DNA from: Myxococcota bacterium
GTDB lineage: Bacteria; Myxococcota_A; UBA796
DNA length: 64,000 nucleotides
NCBI GenBank assembly: GCA_029251165.1
Contig: JAQXDW010000006.1
Location: forward strand, 17,160 to 81,159
Direction of reading: 5' to 3'
The translations under genes and the position numbers were made by a program. The notes below the pieces were generated by a model. It did not search any database. It was not told the DNA's origin and worked only from the letters and a program-made list of their open reading frames with translations. Positions 33,538 to 43,348 of the stretch are shown piece after piece (position 1 is the stretch's first letter; every line of letters begins with the position of its first letter).

Positions 33538-34599
33538 ATGAACGTGCGAACCACCCTCCAACGCCTCGGCTGGAATGACCACTTCCAGAACGCATTTAAT
33601 GCTCTCGACGGCGACGACCTCTTCCCTGCGCGGGTCATCACCGAGCAGCGCGGAGAGTACCGGCTGATCGCAGAAGACGGGCCGCTTCGGGCCTTCCCGC
33701 CGGTCACCATGCGCCGGAAGACCGACAGCCTGGAGAAGCCGGGTGTGGGAGACTTTGTCGCGGTGGTGCCAGCCTCTTCTGGGCTGCCCAGCATCGCCGC
33801 GCTGCTGCCCCGTCGCTCTGCGCTCACCCGCCAGGCGGCTGGCGAGAAGGCCGAGTCTCAGCTCGTCGCCGCCAACCTCGACGTGGTCTTCGTGGTCACC
33901 TCGATGAACCAGGACTTCAACCTCCGCCGCCTGGAGCGCTACCTCGTCATCGGCAAGGCCAGCGGGGCCCAGCCGGTGCTGGTCCTCAACAAGTCCGACC
34001 TCGCAGCAGACGACCGCGCGCGGTTCCTCTCGTCGGTCGGTGAGGTCGCTGCTGGCGTCGACACCATCGCCACCAGCGCGATGACCGCCGAGGGCATCGA
34101 GAGCCTGCGGCGCTACCTCGGCCCCGGCCGCACCGTCGGCCTCATCGGCTCCTCGGGGGTCGGCAAGTCCACCATCGTCAACCGACTCATCGGCGCGGAG
34201 GTCCAGGTGACCGCCGCCATCCGGGAGAGGGACGCCCGAGGCCGCCACACGACCACCCACCGTGAGCTGTTTCTTCTCCCCGATGATCTCGGCATCCTCT
34301 TGGACACGCCGGGCATGCGCGAGCTTCAGATGTGGAGCCGGGAGGGGCTCTCCGAGGCCTTCCCAGACATCGAGATCCTGTTCGATACCTGCCACTACCG
34401 CGACTGCCGCCACAACGGCGAGCCCGGCTGCGCCCTGGACGGGGCGATTGAGGACGGCACGCTTCCCGCAGAGCGCTGGAACAGCTACCGCAAGCTGCGC
34501 ACCGAGATTGCCGAGCAGGAGGTCCGCCGCAAGCGGATCGCGGAGCGGCGGCGGAAGTTCGGGCGGTATGGACAGAAGCGCCGGAAGAAGAAGCGCTGA
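33538..34599 (+). CDS. rsgA: Ribosome small subunit-dependent GTPase A
   Basis: A 353-residue circularly permuted GTPase that matures the 30S subunit. The OB-fold N-terminal half includes GDFVAVVPASSGLPSIAALLPRRSALTR. G4 NKSD comes first (VLVLNKSDL), then G1 GSSGVGKST, then G3 DTPGMREL, the permuted order typical of RsgA/YjeQ. The zinc-binding C-terminal domain has FDTCHYRDCRHNGEPGC (C-x-C-x-H-x-C pattern). The tail is very basic (KRRKKKR), fitting rRNA binding. SD GAGG 7 nt before the ATG. Divergent from a lipoprotein gene and probably monocistronic. Confidence 0.97.
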   Translation: MNVRTTLQRLGWNDHFQNAFNALDGDDLFPARVITEQRGEYRLIAEDGPLRAFPPVTMRRKTDSLEKPGVGDFVAVVPASSGLPSIAALLPRRSALTRQAAGEKAESQLVAANLDVVFVVTSMNQDFNLRRLERYLVIGKASGAQPVLVLNKSDLAADDRARFLSSVGEVAAGVDTIATSAMTAEGIESLRRYLGPGRTVGLIGSSGVGKSTIVNRLIGAEVQVTAAIRERDARGRHTTTHRELFLLPDDLGILLDTPGMRELQMWSREGLSEAFPDIEILFDTCHYRDCRHNGEPGCALDGAIEDGTLPAERWNSYRKLRTEIAEQEVRRKRIAERRRKFGRYGQKRRKKKR

Positions 34600-34612
34600 G
34601 GACCGGCAGCGG

Positions 34613-35776
34613 TCACTCCGGGAACGCCAGGATCATCCGATAGATGAATGTCTCCCCCTGCTGACCCTCCAGCCACGACACGTCCGCGCCGTCCACTGGT
34701 GAGGAGTAGTTGTAGACCAGCCACTCCGTCTCCGACTGTCGGATCGCGGAGGCGAAGCAGGTGTCACCCCGGCTCGGAAGGTCCAGCACGAGCGAGACCT
34801 CAAGCGCGTCCGGATCCACCCGCCACAGGCTGCACCGCTTGGGGTGCTGCCAGTAGTCCAGCTCGTACTGGAGCGTCTGCTCCCCGGCAGAGAGGTCGTC
34901 CATGCCGAGGTCGTAGTGGCCGGTCTCCGTCAGGTTCCGCCGTCCGATCAGGTAGACCGTCCCGTCCTGCTGGAAGACCAGCGGCGAGTCGTACTTTCGG
35001 GGATCATTGACGCACTGCAGGTCGCTCCAGTCGTCCGCCGGGGCCACACAGATCCGCGAGCCCCAGCCCAGCTGCGAGCCGGCCTCGTCCCGCTCCACGA
35101 CCACCATCCGTCCATCATCGAGGATCGCGAAGTCCGCCTCTGAGCCGCCGCCCTCGTCGAGCACGGGCTGACCGGTCATCAGCGCATCCCAGGCGAAGCC
35201 GTCCGACGTGGTCAGCAGGAAGATCGACAGCGGGACTCCGTTGAGGTCGTAGATGTTCTCGCCGCCGGTGTAGCCGATCAGGTGCGGCACCCCGTCGATG
35301 GTCCGGGTGCGCCACGGGATGAAGCCGGCCTCGTCTGCCATCAGCGGGACGGGCTCGCTCCAGGCGGCCTCTCCCTTCCACTCGCTCGCCCAGGAGCCGT
35401 GCGGCTCGAAGTCGGCGATGTTGTCTCCAAGCTCGGCGAAGTACAGAAACAGCCGCCCGTCCCAGGAGAGGAAGCGCGGCTCGCGCAGGTCGGTGTTCAT
35501 CGCGAACTCCCCCTCGTAGCGCCAGGTCTGCTCGTCGGTGGTGCTGACCACGTAGAGGACCGTCTCGGCGGAGGCGAAGTGGCTGGGCGCGGTGCGGAAG
35601 GCGAGGAACATGCGCCCGTCATGCATCACGATGTCGAGGTTGTTGTTGGCATCCTGCGGTACCACTGAAGCGGGCAGCCCGTCGCCCGGGACCACGACGG
35701 CGAGGTCGCGGATCTCGGGAAGGGAGGCGCCGGAGTCGGCAGCGGGGCTGGTGCAGGCGAGGAAGACGGAGAGCAT
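34613..35776 (-). CDS. Lipoprotein with predicted beta-propeller (glycosidase/sialidase-like repeats)
   Basis: A 387-residue protein with lipoprotein signal (MLSVFLAC). Repeating blades with W/F-x-x-DGR and similar turns run throughout: NNNLDIVMHDGRMFLAFRTA, EPRFLSWDGRLFLYFAELG, WRTRTIDGVPHLIGYTGG, ADFAILDDGRMVVVERDEAG and PLVFQQDGTVYLIGRR. These match five- or six-bladed propellers of sialidases and GH43/GH68-like enzymes, but I cannot place catalytic acids, so it may only bind. Surface or periplasmic. It has a leaderless-type promoter (TAAGCT, 6 nt). Confidence 0.7.
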   Translation of the reverse strand: MLSVFLACTSPAADSGASLPEIRDLAVVVPGDGLPASVVPQDANNNLDIVMHDGRMFLAFRTAPSHFASAETVLYVVSTTDEQTWRYEGEFAMNTDLREPRFLSWDGRLFLYFAELGDNIADFEPHGSWASEWKGEAAWSEPVPLMADEAGFIPWRTRTIDGVPHLIGYTGGENIYDLNGVPLSIFLLTTSDGFAWDALMTGQPVLDEGGGSEADFAILDDGRMVVVERDEAGSQLGWGSRICVAPADDWSDLQCVNDPRKYDSPLVFQQDGTVYLIGRRNLTETGHYDLGMDDLSAGEQTLQYELDYWQHPKRCSLWRVDPDALEVSLVLDLPSRGDTCFASAIRQSETEWLVYNYSSPVDGADVSWLEGQQGETFIYRMILAFPE

Positions 35777-35782
35777 GGGGGG

Positions 35783-35788
35783 AGCTTA
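35783..35788 (-). promoter_or_regulatory. -10 element of a leaderless promoter (TAAGCT, minus strand)
   Basis: On the minus strand TAAGCT is followed by six C residues and then ATG 35776. Confidence 0.4.
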
Positions 35789-35890
35789 CTTCAGGTGCGC
35801 ACAGTCCCAGGTCGCGGACCTGCAGCGCGCTGTGCGCCCAGGCCGCAGATCGGGGGCATCGCGTCGCGCGCGCACCACCCGCCGACCAGC

Positions 35891-38197
35891 TCACGCCTCT
35901 AGCCGTGCCTTCAGCAGTGAGCTGAGCAGCCCCGGGTTGGCCTTGCCTTTGGAGGCGCCCATGACCTGTCCGATCAGTGCGCCCATCCGGCGACGGTTCC
36001 CCGCCCTGTAGTCGGCCACAGCGTCGGGCTGCCGCGCGAGCACGCTGTCGATCAGCACGGTGAGGGCTGCTGGGTCGGAGATCTGCCGCAGGTCGTCCCG
36101 ATCGACGATGGCCTCTGGTTCGCCGCCGCTTGCCACCAGCTCCGCCAGGACCACCCGCGCGGTCTTCGAGGAGATGACCGCTGCATCCAGCAGCCCGACC
36201 AGCGCACCCACCGCCTCGCCGCCGATCTTCAGCTCGGTGACCGGGGTGTCCTTGATGAGTCCACGGAGGTCGTTGGTGATGAGGCTGGCGACGCTGCGGG
36301 GGCTGTCGTGTGCGGTGAGGGCTGCCTCAAAGAACGCCGAGATCGCCGCAGTGCTGGTCAGGACGTTGGCGTCCTGCACCGACAGCCCCAGCGCGTCGAC
36401 GTAGCGATCGAGGGTGGCCGCGAGGGCCTCGGGCTTGCCCGCCTTCGCTTCGTCCCGCGTCATCTTCGGCTTCTTCTTGCCCTTGCCCTGCTTCTTTGGC
36501 TTCTTCTTCGCCGGCTTCTTCGCGCCGTCGTCCCGGGACTGGATGCGGGCCCAGGCATCCTTGAGGGTGATGATGCGGTTGAAGATCGGGGCCTCGGGGG
36601 TGGAGTCGAGGGGATCGGTGAAGAAGTAGCCGAGCCGCTCGAACTGCACGCGGGTGCCCGGCGCGGTGTCGCTGAGCGAGGGCTCCAGGTGGCCTCGGAC
36701 CACGGTCAGGGAGGCGGGGTTGATGTGATCGCGGATCGTGTCGGTGCCCACGCCTGGCGACTCGACGGAGAACAGCCGGTCGTACAGCCGCACCTCTGCC
36801 GCGACCGACTCGGTCGCGCTGACCCAGTGCAGGGTCGCCTTGACCTTGCGACCATCTGGGGCGGAGCCGCCACGGGTGGCGGGATCGTAGCTGCAGCGCA
36901 GCTCGGTGATCGTGCCGGTGTCGTCCTTGATGACCTCGGTGCAGGTGATGAAGTAGCCGTAGCGGAGGCGTACCTCCCGCCCCGGCGCGAGCCGGTAGAA
37001 CTTCTTCGGCGGATTCTCCATGAAGTCCTCCCGCTCGATGTACAGCTCGCGGGTAAACGGCACCCGGCGGGTCTCGCTGCCGGCCTCGGGGAGGTAGGGC
37101 GCGTCGAGCCAGTCCGTCTCATCGGGGAAGCCAGTGATGACCACCTTCAGCGGATCGAGCACCGCCATCACCCGGGGCGTGCTGGCGTTGAGGTCCTCGC
37201 GGATGACGTGCTCGAGCTGGGCGAGGTCGGTGGTCGAATTGGCCTTGGAGATGCCGGCGCGCTCGACGAAGGTCCGCATCGCGCTGGCTGGGATCCCCCG
37301 ACGCCGCAGCCCGGCGACGGTCGGCATCCGCGGGTCGTCCCAGCCCGTCACGATGTCCTGCTCCACCAGGGCGCGCAGCTTGCGCTTGGAGGTGATGAGG
37401 TAGCTCAGCTCCAGCCGGGCGAACTCGTACTGGCGGGTCCGAGGGGTCGGCCACTCCAGCTGATCGAGGATCCAGTCGTAGATCTCTCGGTTGTTCTCGA
37501 ACTCCAGGGTGCACAGGGAGTGGGTGATTCCCTCGATGGCGTCTGAGATGCAGTGGGCGTAGTCGTACATCGGGTAGATGCACCAGGCATCGCCGGTCCG
37601 GTGGTGGTGGGCGTGGCGGATCCGGTACAGCAGCGGGTCGCGCATCTTCATGTTCTTGCTCGCCATGTCAGCCTTGCCGCGAAGAACGTGCGCGCCGTCG
37701 GGGAAGGCGCCGGCCCGCATCTGGCGGAACAGGTCGAGGTTCTCCGCTACGCTGCGGTCGCGGTAGGGCGAGGGACGTCCGGGCTCGGTGACCGTGCCAC
37801 GGTAGGCCCGGATGTCTTCCTCAGACAGCGAATCCACATACGCACGACCCGCTGAGATCAGCTGCTCACCGAACTGATAGAGCTTCTCGAAGTGGTCGCT
37901 GGCGTGGTAGAAGTGCGCGCCCCAGTCGAAGCCCAGCCACTGAATGTCGGCCTTGATTGACTCGACATACTCGGTCTCTTCGGTCAGCGGGTTGGTGTCG
38001 TCCATGCGGAGGTGGCAGCGTCCGCCGAACTCCGCAGCGAGCCCGAAGTCGGTGCAGATGGCCTTGACGTGGCCGATGTGGAGGTAGCCGTTGGGCTCGG
38101 GTGGAAAGCGTGTGACCACCTGCTGGTAGCGACCGTCCTCCAGATGGCGAGCGATGATCTCACGGACAAAATTGCCGGCGGAGGATGTCTCAGACAC
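35891..38197 (-). CDS. glnS: Glutaminyl-tRNA synthetase fused to a YqeY/GatB-tail domain
   Basis: A 768-residue class I aminoacyl-tRNA synthetase. The HIGH motif is in [17 protein letters not shown] and the KMSKS equivalent in [15 protein letters not shown]. The anticodon-binding beta barrels extend to ~residue 545 ([14 protein letters not shown]). A Lys-rich linker ([18 protein letters not shown]) leads to ~190 residues of YqeY/GatB_Yqey type ([18 protein letters not shown]-like [30 protein letters not shown]). The appended domain is known from Deinococcus GlnRS, where it aids tRNA-Gln binding. It directly charges tRNA-Gln, so the amidotransferase route is unnecessary for Gln. GTG start with SD AGGAG. 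Confidence 0.96.
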   Translation of the reverse strand: MSETSSAGNFVREIIARHLEDGRYQQVVTRFPPEPNGYLHIGHVKAICTDFGLAAEFGGRCHLRMDDTNPLTEETEYVESIKADIQWLGFDWGAHFYHASDHFEKLYQFGEQLISAGRAYVDSLSEEDIRAYRGTVTEPGRPSPYRDRSVAENLDLFRQMRAGAFPDGAHVLRGKADMASKNMKMRDPLLYRIRHAHHHRTGDAWCIYPMYDYAHCISDAIEGITHSLCTLEFENNREIYDWILDQLEWPTPRTRQYEFARLELSYLITSKRKLRALVEQDIVTGWDDPRMPTVAGLRRRGIPASAMRTFVERAGISKANSTTDLAQLEHVIREDLNASTPRVMAVLDPLKVVITGFPDETDWLDAPYLPEAGSETRRVPFTRELYIEREDFMENPPKKFYRLAPGREVRLRYGYFITCTEVIKDDTGTITELRCSYDPATRGGSAPDGRKVKATLHWVSATESVAAEVRLYDRLFSVESPGVGTDTIRDHINPASLTVVRGHLEPSLSDTAPGTRVQFERLGYFFTDPLDSTPEAPIFNRIITLKDAWARIQSRDDGAKKPAKKKPKKQGKGKKKPKMTRDEAKAGKPEALAATLDRYVDALGLSVQDANVLTSTAAISAFFEAALTAHDSPRSVASLITNDLRGLIKDTPVTELKIGGEAVGALVGLLDAAVISSKTARVVLAELVASGGEPEAIVDRDDLRQISDPAALTVLIDSVLARQPDAVADYRAGNRRRMGALIGQVMGASKGKANPGLLSSLLKARLEA

Positions 38198-38331
38198 GTC
38201 TCGTTCTCCTGGGATGGAGTTGATGCCCTATTCCGTTGACAACACTCACAGCAATCACCGTCATGGAGACGGGGGGAAGAGATCGCTGCGGCAGCGGGTT
38301 GCCGCTTCATCAATCAGAGCGTGGGTGCGCA

Positions 38332-38958
38332 ATGCTGTCGGAAAAACATCGCCTCAGTCCCGTCTATTCCACGCCCTCGGGCGCGATCGATCGCAGCGGT
38401 GACTCGCTCGCGAGCGCACGCGGCGTCGACCTGGTTCGGCGCGGGCAGGAGGCGCAGGTCATCTCACAGCCCGGTCGGCTCGCCGGGGCTGCGGCGGTCT
38501 GGATGGGGGGCACCTTTGCGCTGTGCTACCTGCTGCTGCCGCTGGCCCGTGCCGGCCTCGGGCTGTCGGCGCAGAGTGTGAGCGGCGTGGTGTTGATGGC
38601 GGCCTGTGCGGCGCTCTCGCTGGCGGGGCTGTGGGTGGCCACCACGGTCGGACTCGTCCTGCGCAAGCCGGTGGTCTCGCTCGAGTCCGAACACCGGGAT
38701 CGCGCGGTCACCGCGACGGTCGGTGGTCTGCTGGTCTGGACTGTGGCCCACAATGTGCTGCCCGGCCTGGTCCCGTTTGGTGCGATGGAGGCTGGCGAGC
38801 TGCTGTCGTTCTTCGCGGCCAACGTCCTCGAGAGCGCCCTGTTTGGGGTCATGCTCGCCAGCGTCGCGAAGACCGTTCGCGGGGCCCTCCGCTTGGGGGT
38901 GCTGTTTCAGGGCATCCTGCTGCTGAGCAGCTACGTGGTGATGCTGAGCATGTGGTGA
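38332..38958 (+). CDS. Multi-pass membrane protein of unknown function
   Basis: A 208-residue protein with a ~50-residue hydrophilic, basic N-terminal region and five likely TM helices (AAAVWMGGTFALCYLLLPLA; VVLMAACAALSLAGLWVAT; VGGLLVWTVAHNVLPGLVPF; NVLESALFGVMLASVA; LGVLFQGILLLSSYVVML). A helix with WTVAHNVLPG has a His inside the membrane. No family recognised. The start is uncertain: ATG 38332 has no SD, and an upstream ATG at 38236 would add 32 residues. It is divergent from glnS and convergent with the metalloprotease gene. Confidence 0.6.
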   Translation: MLSEKHRLSPVYSTPSGAIDRSGDSLASARGVDLVRRGQEAQVISQPGRLAGAAAVWMGGTFALCYLLLPLARAGLGLSAQSVSGVVLMAACAALSLAGLWVATTVGLVLRKPVVSLESEHRDRAVTATVGGLLVWTVAHNVLPGLVPFGAMEAGELLSFFAANVLESALFGVMLASVAKTVRGALRLGVLFQGILLLSSYVVMLSMW

Positions 38959-39012
38959 GGAGCGGCCTGACGCTGCGCTCACCGTCGGCGTCGCGAGCCC
39001 ATCCCTCAGACC

Positions 39013-40119
39013 TCACAGCGTGCCGGCATACCGGTGCATCACGCCCTGCTGTCCGCCAGAGAGGTCGTCCTGGTGGACGCACTCATCCCAGTCGCAGACC
39101 GGGTAGGGAAACATGAGGTTGTCTCCGAGTGCGGCCTCGCAGTCTGCGGTGGAGGCACAGTCGCTGGTGTCGTCGAGGGCATCCCAGTACTCCCAGCCGT
39201 CCTCGACGGGGTGAAACAGGCCGGTGTAGTGGCCGACCTCGTGGGCGAGGGTCTCGCCGTAGAGGCGGATGTCCTCGTCGCTGAAGGCACCGTCTCCGCC
39301 GGCATTGGTGGGCCAGGAGATGACCACCGCAGCCCGCTCGCTCTCGGTGAGGGGGCCAGGGATGCCGCCAGAGATTCCGTAGACGTCGTTGTAGCTTCCG
39401 ATGCTCTCTCCGATGAGCACCATGAGGTCGGAGTCTGTGCCCGCTGCGGAGAGGTCGCTGATGACCGCAGAGCCGCCCTCGCTGAGGTCGGTCAGCGTCG
39501 GATCGAGGTCGCTGTCGTACCAGGAGATGCTGGCGGTGAGTCCCGCAGCGGCCCAGATGTCCTCCCAGCGCGCGACGGCCTGCTCGGTCGCGGCGACCAC
39601 GTCGCTGTTGCTGCCGACGCCCTCGGCGTAGATGATCTCGATGCTGAGGGTGCCGCTCGAGAGATCGCTGTCGGTGCGGGTCTGGGTGACGACATCGAGC
39701 GCCTCGTTGCTGACGTAGTAGCCGCTGCCGTCGACCACTCCGATGTGGACCTCCCAGGTTCCCGCGTCGAGTCCGCCGTCCGTGCTGCGCACCGGCCAGT
39801 TGACCACCGTGTCGTTGCCCTCGACGTAGATGGCGCTGGTCAGGCTGTAGGCTCCATACCAGTCCTCCCAGTACATGGCGCTGCTGCCGTCTGGTGCGAC
39901 GATCTCTTCGACCGCGACCTGCTCGCTGGAGGAAGCGGTGACCATCATCGCTTCCTCGCCGCTCTCGACCTCCACCAGGACGACCGCGAGGCCATCGCTG
40001 CCGCTCTCAACAGCGGAGCGAACGGTCTTGAGATCGCCGTCGACAGAGACCTGGCTGTCCTTGCCCTCGGTGCAGGCAGAGAGCAGGGCGATGGTTCCAG
40101 GGAGGAGGAGTCTCAGCAT
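39013..40119 (-). CDS. Lipoprotein zinc metalloprotease (metzincin-like)
   Basis: A 368-residue protein: lipoprotein signal MLRLLLPGTIALLSAC, a ~190-residue N-terminal region with beta-sandwich character, and a catalytic domain with the extended zinc site LAHEVGHYTGLFHP (H-E-x-x-H-x-x-G-x-x-H). The metzincin-like downstream part is Cys-rich (DCASTADCEAALG, CDWDEC) and ends QQGVMHRYAG, with a Met-turn candidate. The site and the Cys pattern fit the pappalysin/M43 family, secreted endopeptidases. The start is supported by a GGAG SD. The 491-bp region upstream separates it from the divergent MopE-repeat gene. Confidence 0.85.
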   Translation of the reverse strand: MLRLLLPGTIALLSACTEGKDSQVSVDGDLKTVRSAVESGSDGLAVVLVEVESGEEAMMVTASSSEQVAVEEIVAPDGSSAMYWEDWYGAYSLTSAIYVEGNDTVVNWPVRSTDGGLDAGTWEVHIGVVDGSGYYVSNEALDVVTQTRTDSDLSSGTLSIEIIYAEGVGSNSDVVAATEQAVARWEDIWAAAGLTASISWYDSDLDPTLTDLSEGGSAVISDLSAAGTDSDLMVLIGESIGSYNDVYGISGGIPGPLTESERAAVVISWPTNAGGDGAFSDEDIRLYGETLAHEVGHYTGLFHPVEDGWEYWDALDDTSDCASTADCEAALGDNLMFPYPVCDWDECVHQDDLSGGQQGVMHRYAGTL

Positions 40120-40610
40120 GTTGTTCTCCGACAGGTTCTGCCCAGCATAGCCTACCAATCGTTGCCCACGGCTGACCGCGCCGACGCCACATCGGGCGGC
40201 GGTTGCTTTGAGCTGCTGGAGGAGATTGGTGAGCGGCTGGAGCACGACCGCGCGCTCTTCTCGGGATTCGGCTGACATCTTGACCACCGTCGCGCCTCGG
40301 ACTCCACCGCGTGCGCAGCATGCTGCCCGCCACGCACGCGGCGCTTCGCGGTGAGGTCGCGTGAATATGGAGGTCGACGGGTCAGTGTTGTCGCGCAGAG
40401 GCGGACTCAACTGGGGCTGCGGGGGGCACCTGCACTGGCCTCTTGCGGACATCAGAGAGGGGAGGAGTGCAGTGGACGTTGCCCATCGTCCGGCTGGAGC
40501 CGCTTCGGTAGACGGCGCCTCGGCGAGCGCTTGTCGGGTGACTGCTGTTGGAAAACCCTGATCGGAGGTCCGGGCTCTGGTATTGTGCGCCGTACGAGAG
40601 GAGATTTTCC
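40120..40610. other. Divergent intergenic region without recognisable gene
   Basis: About 490 bp between the metalloprotease and the MopE-repeat genes. The metalloprotease frame remains open upstream of its signal peptide, but that stretch would precede a lipoprotein signal and is not part of the same protein. A TATTGT box near 40580 and an SD (GAGGAG) precede the MopE-repeat gene. No RNA gene seen. Confidence 0.35.
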
Positions 40611-43244
40611 ATGTTTCGCACCCCCCTGATTCTGGCCCTGGCGCTCACCCTTGCAGCCTGTGGCGACAAGTCTGAAGGCGACGACTCCGGTGAGCCATCC
40701 GATACCACGACCGACGCGGACGGCGATGGCTTCTCGGAGGGAGAGGACTGCGACGACAGCAACCCCGCGATCAACCCCGAGGCTTTTGAAGAGTGCGATG
40801 CTGTCGACAACAACTGCGACGGCACGATCGACGAGGGGGTGACCGCTGCCTACTACGCCGACGTCGACAGCGACGGCTATGGAGACGCCGATGCGGCCGT
40901 CGACGCCTGCGATCTCCCGAGCGGCTACGTCGAGAACAGCGACGACTGCAATGACGCTGACATTGCGGTCAGCCCGGACGGCGAGGAGGTCTGCGACGGA
41001 ATCGACAACGACTGCGACGACAGCACCGATGAGGCCGACGCCGCCGATGCTTTGATCTGGTACGCCGATGCCGATACCGATGGCTACGGAGACGAGAAGG
41101 CCACCCAGACCGCCTGCGAGCAGCCCAAGGGCTACGTCGATGTCGCGGAGGACTGCGACGACACCGACAAGCGCTACAACCCTGGTGCGGCAGAAGAGGA
41201 CTGCACCGATCCGGCGGACTACAACTGCGACGGCTCGGTCGGCTATGCCGATGCCGACAGCGACGGCTTCGCGGCCTGTGAGGAGTGCGACGACACCGAC
41301 GAGGCCATCAACCCCGACGGCACCGAGATCTGCGACAACCAGGACAACGACTGCGACGGCGACACCGATGAGGACGACGCCACCGACGCCTCGACCTGGT
41401 ACGCCGACACCGACAGCGACACCTACGGAGACGCTGACATCACCACCGTCGCCTGCAACCAGCCCAGCGGCTACGTCTCCGACGACACCGACTGCGACGA
41501 CACCGACACCGCCATCAACCCCAGCGCGACGGAGTACTGCAACGGCGACGATGACAACTGCGATGGCACGACCGACGAGGACACCGCCGCCGATGCCCTG
41601 ACCTGGTACGCCGACACCGACGCCGACTTCTTTGGCGATGCGGACACCTCCACGCTCTCCTGCCAGCGCCCCTCTGGCTACAGCGCCGACGACACCGACT
41701 GCGACGACACCGACGCAGCGATCAACCCCGACGCTGACGAAGAGTGCGATGCTGTCGACAACAACTGCGACGGCACGATCGATGAAGACACCGCCATCGA
41801 CGCCGACACCTGGTACCGCGACGCCGACGTCGACGGCTACGGCAGCCCAGACAGCACCACCGATTCATGCAGCCAGCCCAGCGGCTACCTCGCCGACGAC
41901 TCTGACTGCGACGATGCCAACAACGACATCAACCCCGATGCCGACGAGGAGTGCGACACCGTCGACAACGACTGCGACGGCGACACCGATGAAGACGACG
42001 CCATCGACGCCTCCACCTGGTACGGCGACGGCGACTCGGATGGCTACGGTGCCGACATCGATGCCGCCGTCAGCTGCGATGCTCCGACCGGCTACGTCAG
42101 CGCTGGCGGCGACTGCGACGACGGCGACTCCGGCACCAACCCGGGCGCCACGGAGATCTGCGACGGCAACGACAACGACTGCGACAGCGCCACCGATGAT
42201 GCCGACTCCAGTCTCGACACCACGACCACGACCACCTGGTACAGCGACGTCGACGGCGACACCTACGGCTCCACCACCTTCACCCTCGATCGCTGCGATC
42301 AGCCGACCAACTACGTCGCCGATGACACCGACTGCGATGACTCGGACGCGGACGTCTACCCGGGCGCACCCGACGAGGTCTACCACGACGGCGTGGACCA
42401 GGACTGCGACGACTTCGACGGCTACACCCTCGACGACCTCTCCGCCGGCGACCTCGTGATCACCGAGATCATGCCCAACCCCGATGCGGTCAACGACAGC
42501 GCCGGAGAGTACTTCGAGATCTACAACGCCTCTGGCCTTGAGGTCGATGTCAACGGGCTGGAATTCGCTGACAACGCCAGCTCCGACACCGTCAGCGAGA
42601 CCGTCGTCGTCGCCGCAGATGGCTACCTCGTCTTCGCGATCAACGGCGATTCGGCCACCAACGGCGGCATCGATGCAGACTTCGACTGGTCTGGACCGGC
42701 GCTGTCAAACTCCGGCGACCTCATCACCCTGACCTACGGAACGGTCACGTTTGATGAGGTTGACTACAGCGGCTGGGACGTCTCTGCGGGGATCTCGCTC
42801 AGCATCGACCCGGACTACGTGGACATGGACGCCAACGACTACGGTCCCCACTGGTGTGAGGCCTCCTCGACCTATGGCGACGGCGACAGCGGCACTCCGG
42901 GCGATGCCAACGACGACTGCGGCTTCACCTACTCCGCAGCGGTCGACATCCAGCCGCTGATGGACAGCTACTGCACCCGCTGTCACGCGGGCGGCGGTGC
43001 TTCTGCGGGGCTGGACCTGAGTGATGTCTGGGACGTCACTGTTGAGGTGACCTCCGGCCAGGCGACCAGCTACAGCCACGTGGAGCCCTATGACGCCCCC
43101 GCGAGCTACCTCTACGCCAAGATGATCGGCGACCAGTCTACGCTTGGCGGCTACGGCAACGACATGCCGCCCGGTGGTTCTGCTCCGAGCAGCGCAGAGA
43201 TCGCAGTCATCGAAGCCTGGATCGCGGAGGGTGCGCTTCAGTAG
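40611..43244 (+). CDS. MopE-repeat lipoprotein with lamin-tail and cytochrome-c-like C-terminal domains
   Basis: An 877-residue surface protein. Lipoprotein signal MFRTPLILALALTLAAC. Residues ~35-600 are nine acidic repeats of ~55-60 residues with the core D-C-D-D-x-D-x-x-I-N-P-x-A-x-E-x-C-D-x-x-D-N-D/N-C-D-G (Pfam MopE Cu/Ca-binding type). A lamin-tail domain follows (~605-780: GDLVITEIMPNPDAVNDS, EYFEIYNASG, WCEASSTYGDGDSGTPG). The last ~100 residues carry one c-type heme motif CTRCH (near base 42976) and read like planctomycete-type cytochrome domains (DMPPGGSAPSSAEIAVIEAWI). It probably binds metal and heme at the cell surface. Transcribed alone, with GAGGAG SD; the stop codon lies within a terminator-like hairpin. 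Confidence 0.85.
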   Translation: MFRTPLILALALTLAACGDKSEGDDSGEPSDTTTDADGDGFSEGEDCDDSNPAINPEAFEECDAVDNNCDGTIDEGVTAAYYADVDSDGYGDADAAVDACDLPSGYVENSDDCNDADIAVSPDGEEVCDGIDNDCDDSTDEADAADALIWYADADTDGYGDEKATQTACEQPKGYVDVAEDCDDTDKRYNPGAAEEDCTDPADYNCDGSVGYADADSDGFAACEECDDTDEAINPDGTEICDNQDNDCDGDTDEDDATDASTWYADTDSDTYGDADITTVACNQPSGYVSDDTDCDDTDTAINPSATEYCNGDDDNCDGTTDEDTAADALTWYADTDADFFGDADTSTLSCQRPSGYSADDTDCDDTDAAINPDADEECDAVDNNCDGTIDEDTAIDADTWYRDADVDGYGSPDSTTDSCSQPSGYLADDSDCDDANNDINPDADEECDTVDNDCDGDTDEDDAIDASTWYGDGDSDGYGADIDAAVSCDAPTGYVSAGGDCDDGDSGTNPGATEICDGNDNDCDSATDDADSSLDTTTTTTWYSDVDGDTYGSTTFTLDRCDQPTNYVADDTDCDDSDADVYPGAPDEVYHDGVDQDCDDFDGYTLDDLSAGDLVITEIMPNPDAVNDSAGEYFEIYNASGLEVDVNGLEFADNASSDTVSETVVVAADGYLVFAINGDSATNGGIDADFDWSGPALSNSGDLITLTYGTVTFDEVDYSGWDVSAGISLSIDPDYVDMDANDYGPHWCEASSTYGDGDSGTPGDANDDCGFTYSAAVDIQPLMDSYCTRCHAGGGASAGLDLSDVWDVTVEVTSGQATSYSHVEPYDAPASYLYAKMIGDQSTLGGYGNDMPPGGSAPSSAEIAVIEAWIAEGALQ
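40713..42422 (+). repeat. Nine tandem MopE-type metal-binding repeats
   Basis: Nine imperfect coding repeats of about 165-190 bp, all with the DCDD ... NP ... CD ... DN(D/N)CDG core. The third (AEEDCTDPADYNCDG) and last (VYHDGVDQDCDD) are the most divergent. Confidence 0.85.
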
Positions 43245-43285
43245 ACCGGATACTCATCCGGTCTACGGGCACGCGTCCATGCCCG
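43242..43285 (+). terminator. Two tandem hairpins at the end of the MopE-repeat gene
   Basis: TAGACCGGAT (43242-43251, starting with the stop codon) pairs perfectly with ATCCGGTCTA (43256-43265) over an ACTC loop. CGGGCA (43266-43271) and TGCCCG (43280-43285) form a second stem. There is no T-run. The location between convergent genes suggests bidirectional termination or mRNA-end protection. Confidence 0.55.
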
Positions 43286-43348
43286 AGCGAAGCGAGCGGC
43301 TGGCGCGGCACGGTAGGGTCTGCTCCGGTCTATGGGCACGCCCAAGCC

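Noticed and set aside
40120..40275. N-terminal extension of the metalloprotease frame (MSAESREERAVVLQ...)
   Set aside because: The lipoprotein signal with its own SD at 40119 makes a longer protein implausible; no evidence for a separate gene.
41865..42386. Val/Ala/Gly-rich minus-strand frame in the MopE repeats
   Set aside because: Arises from the repetitive GAC codons on the coding strand.
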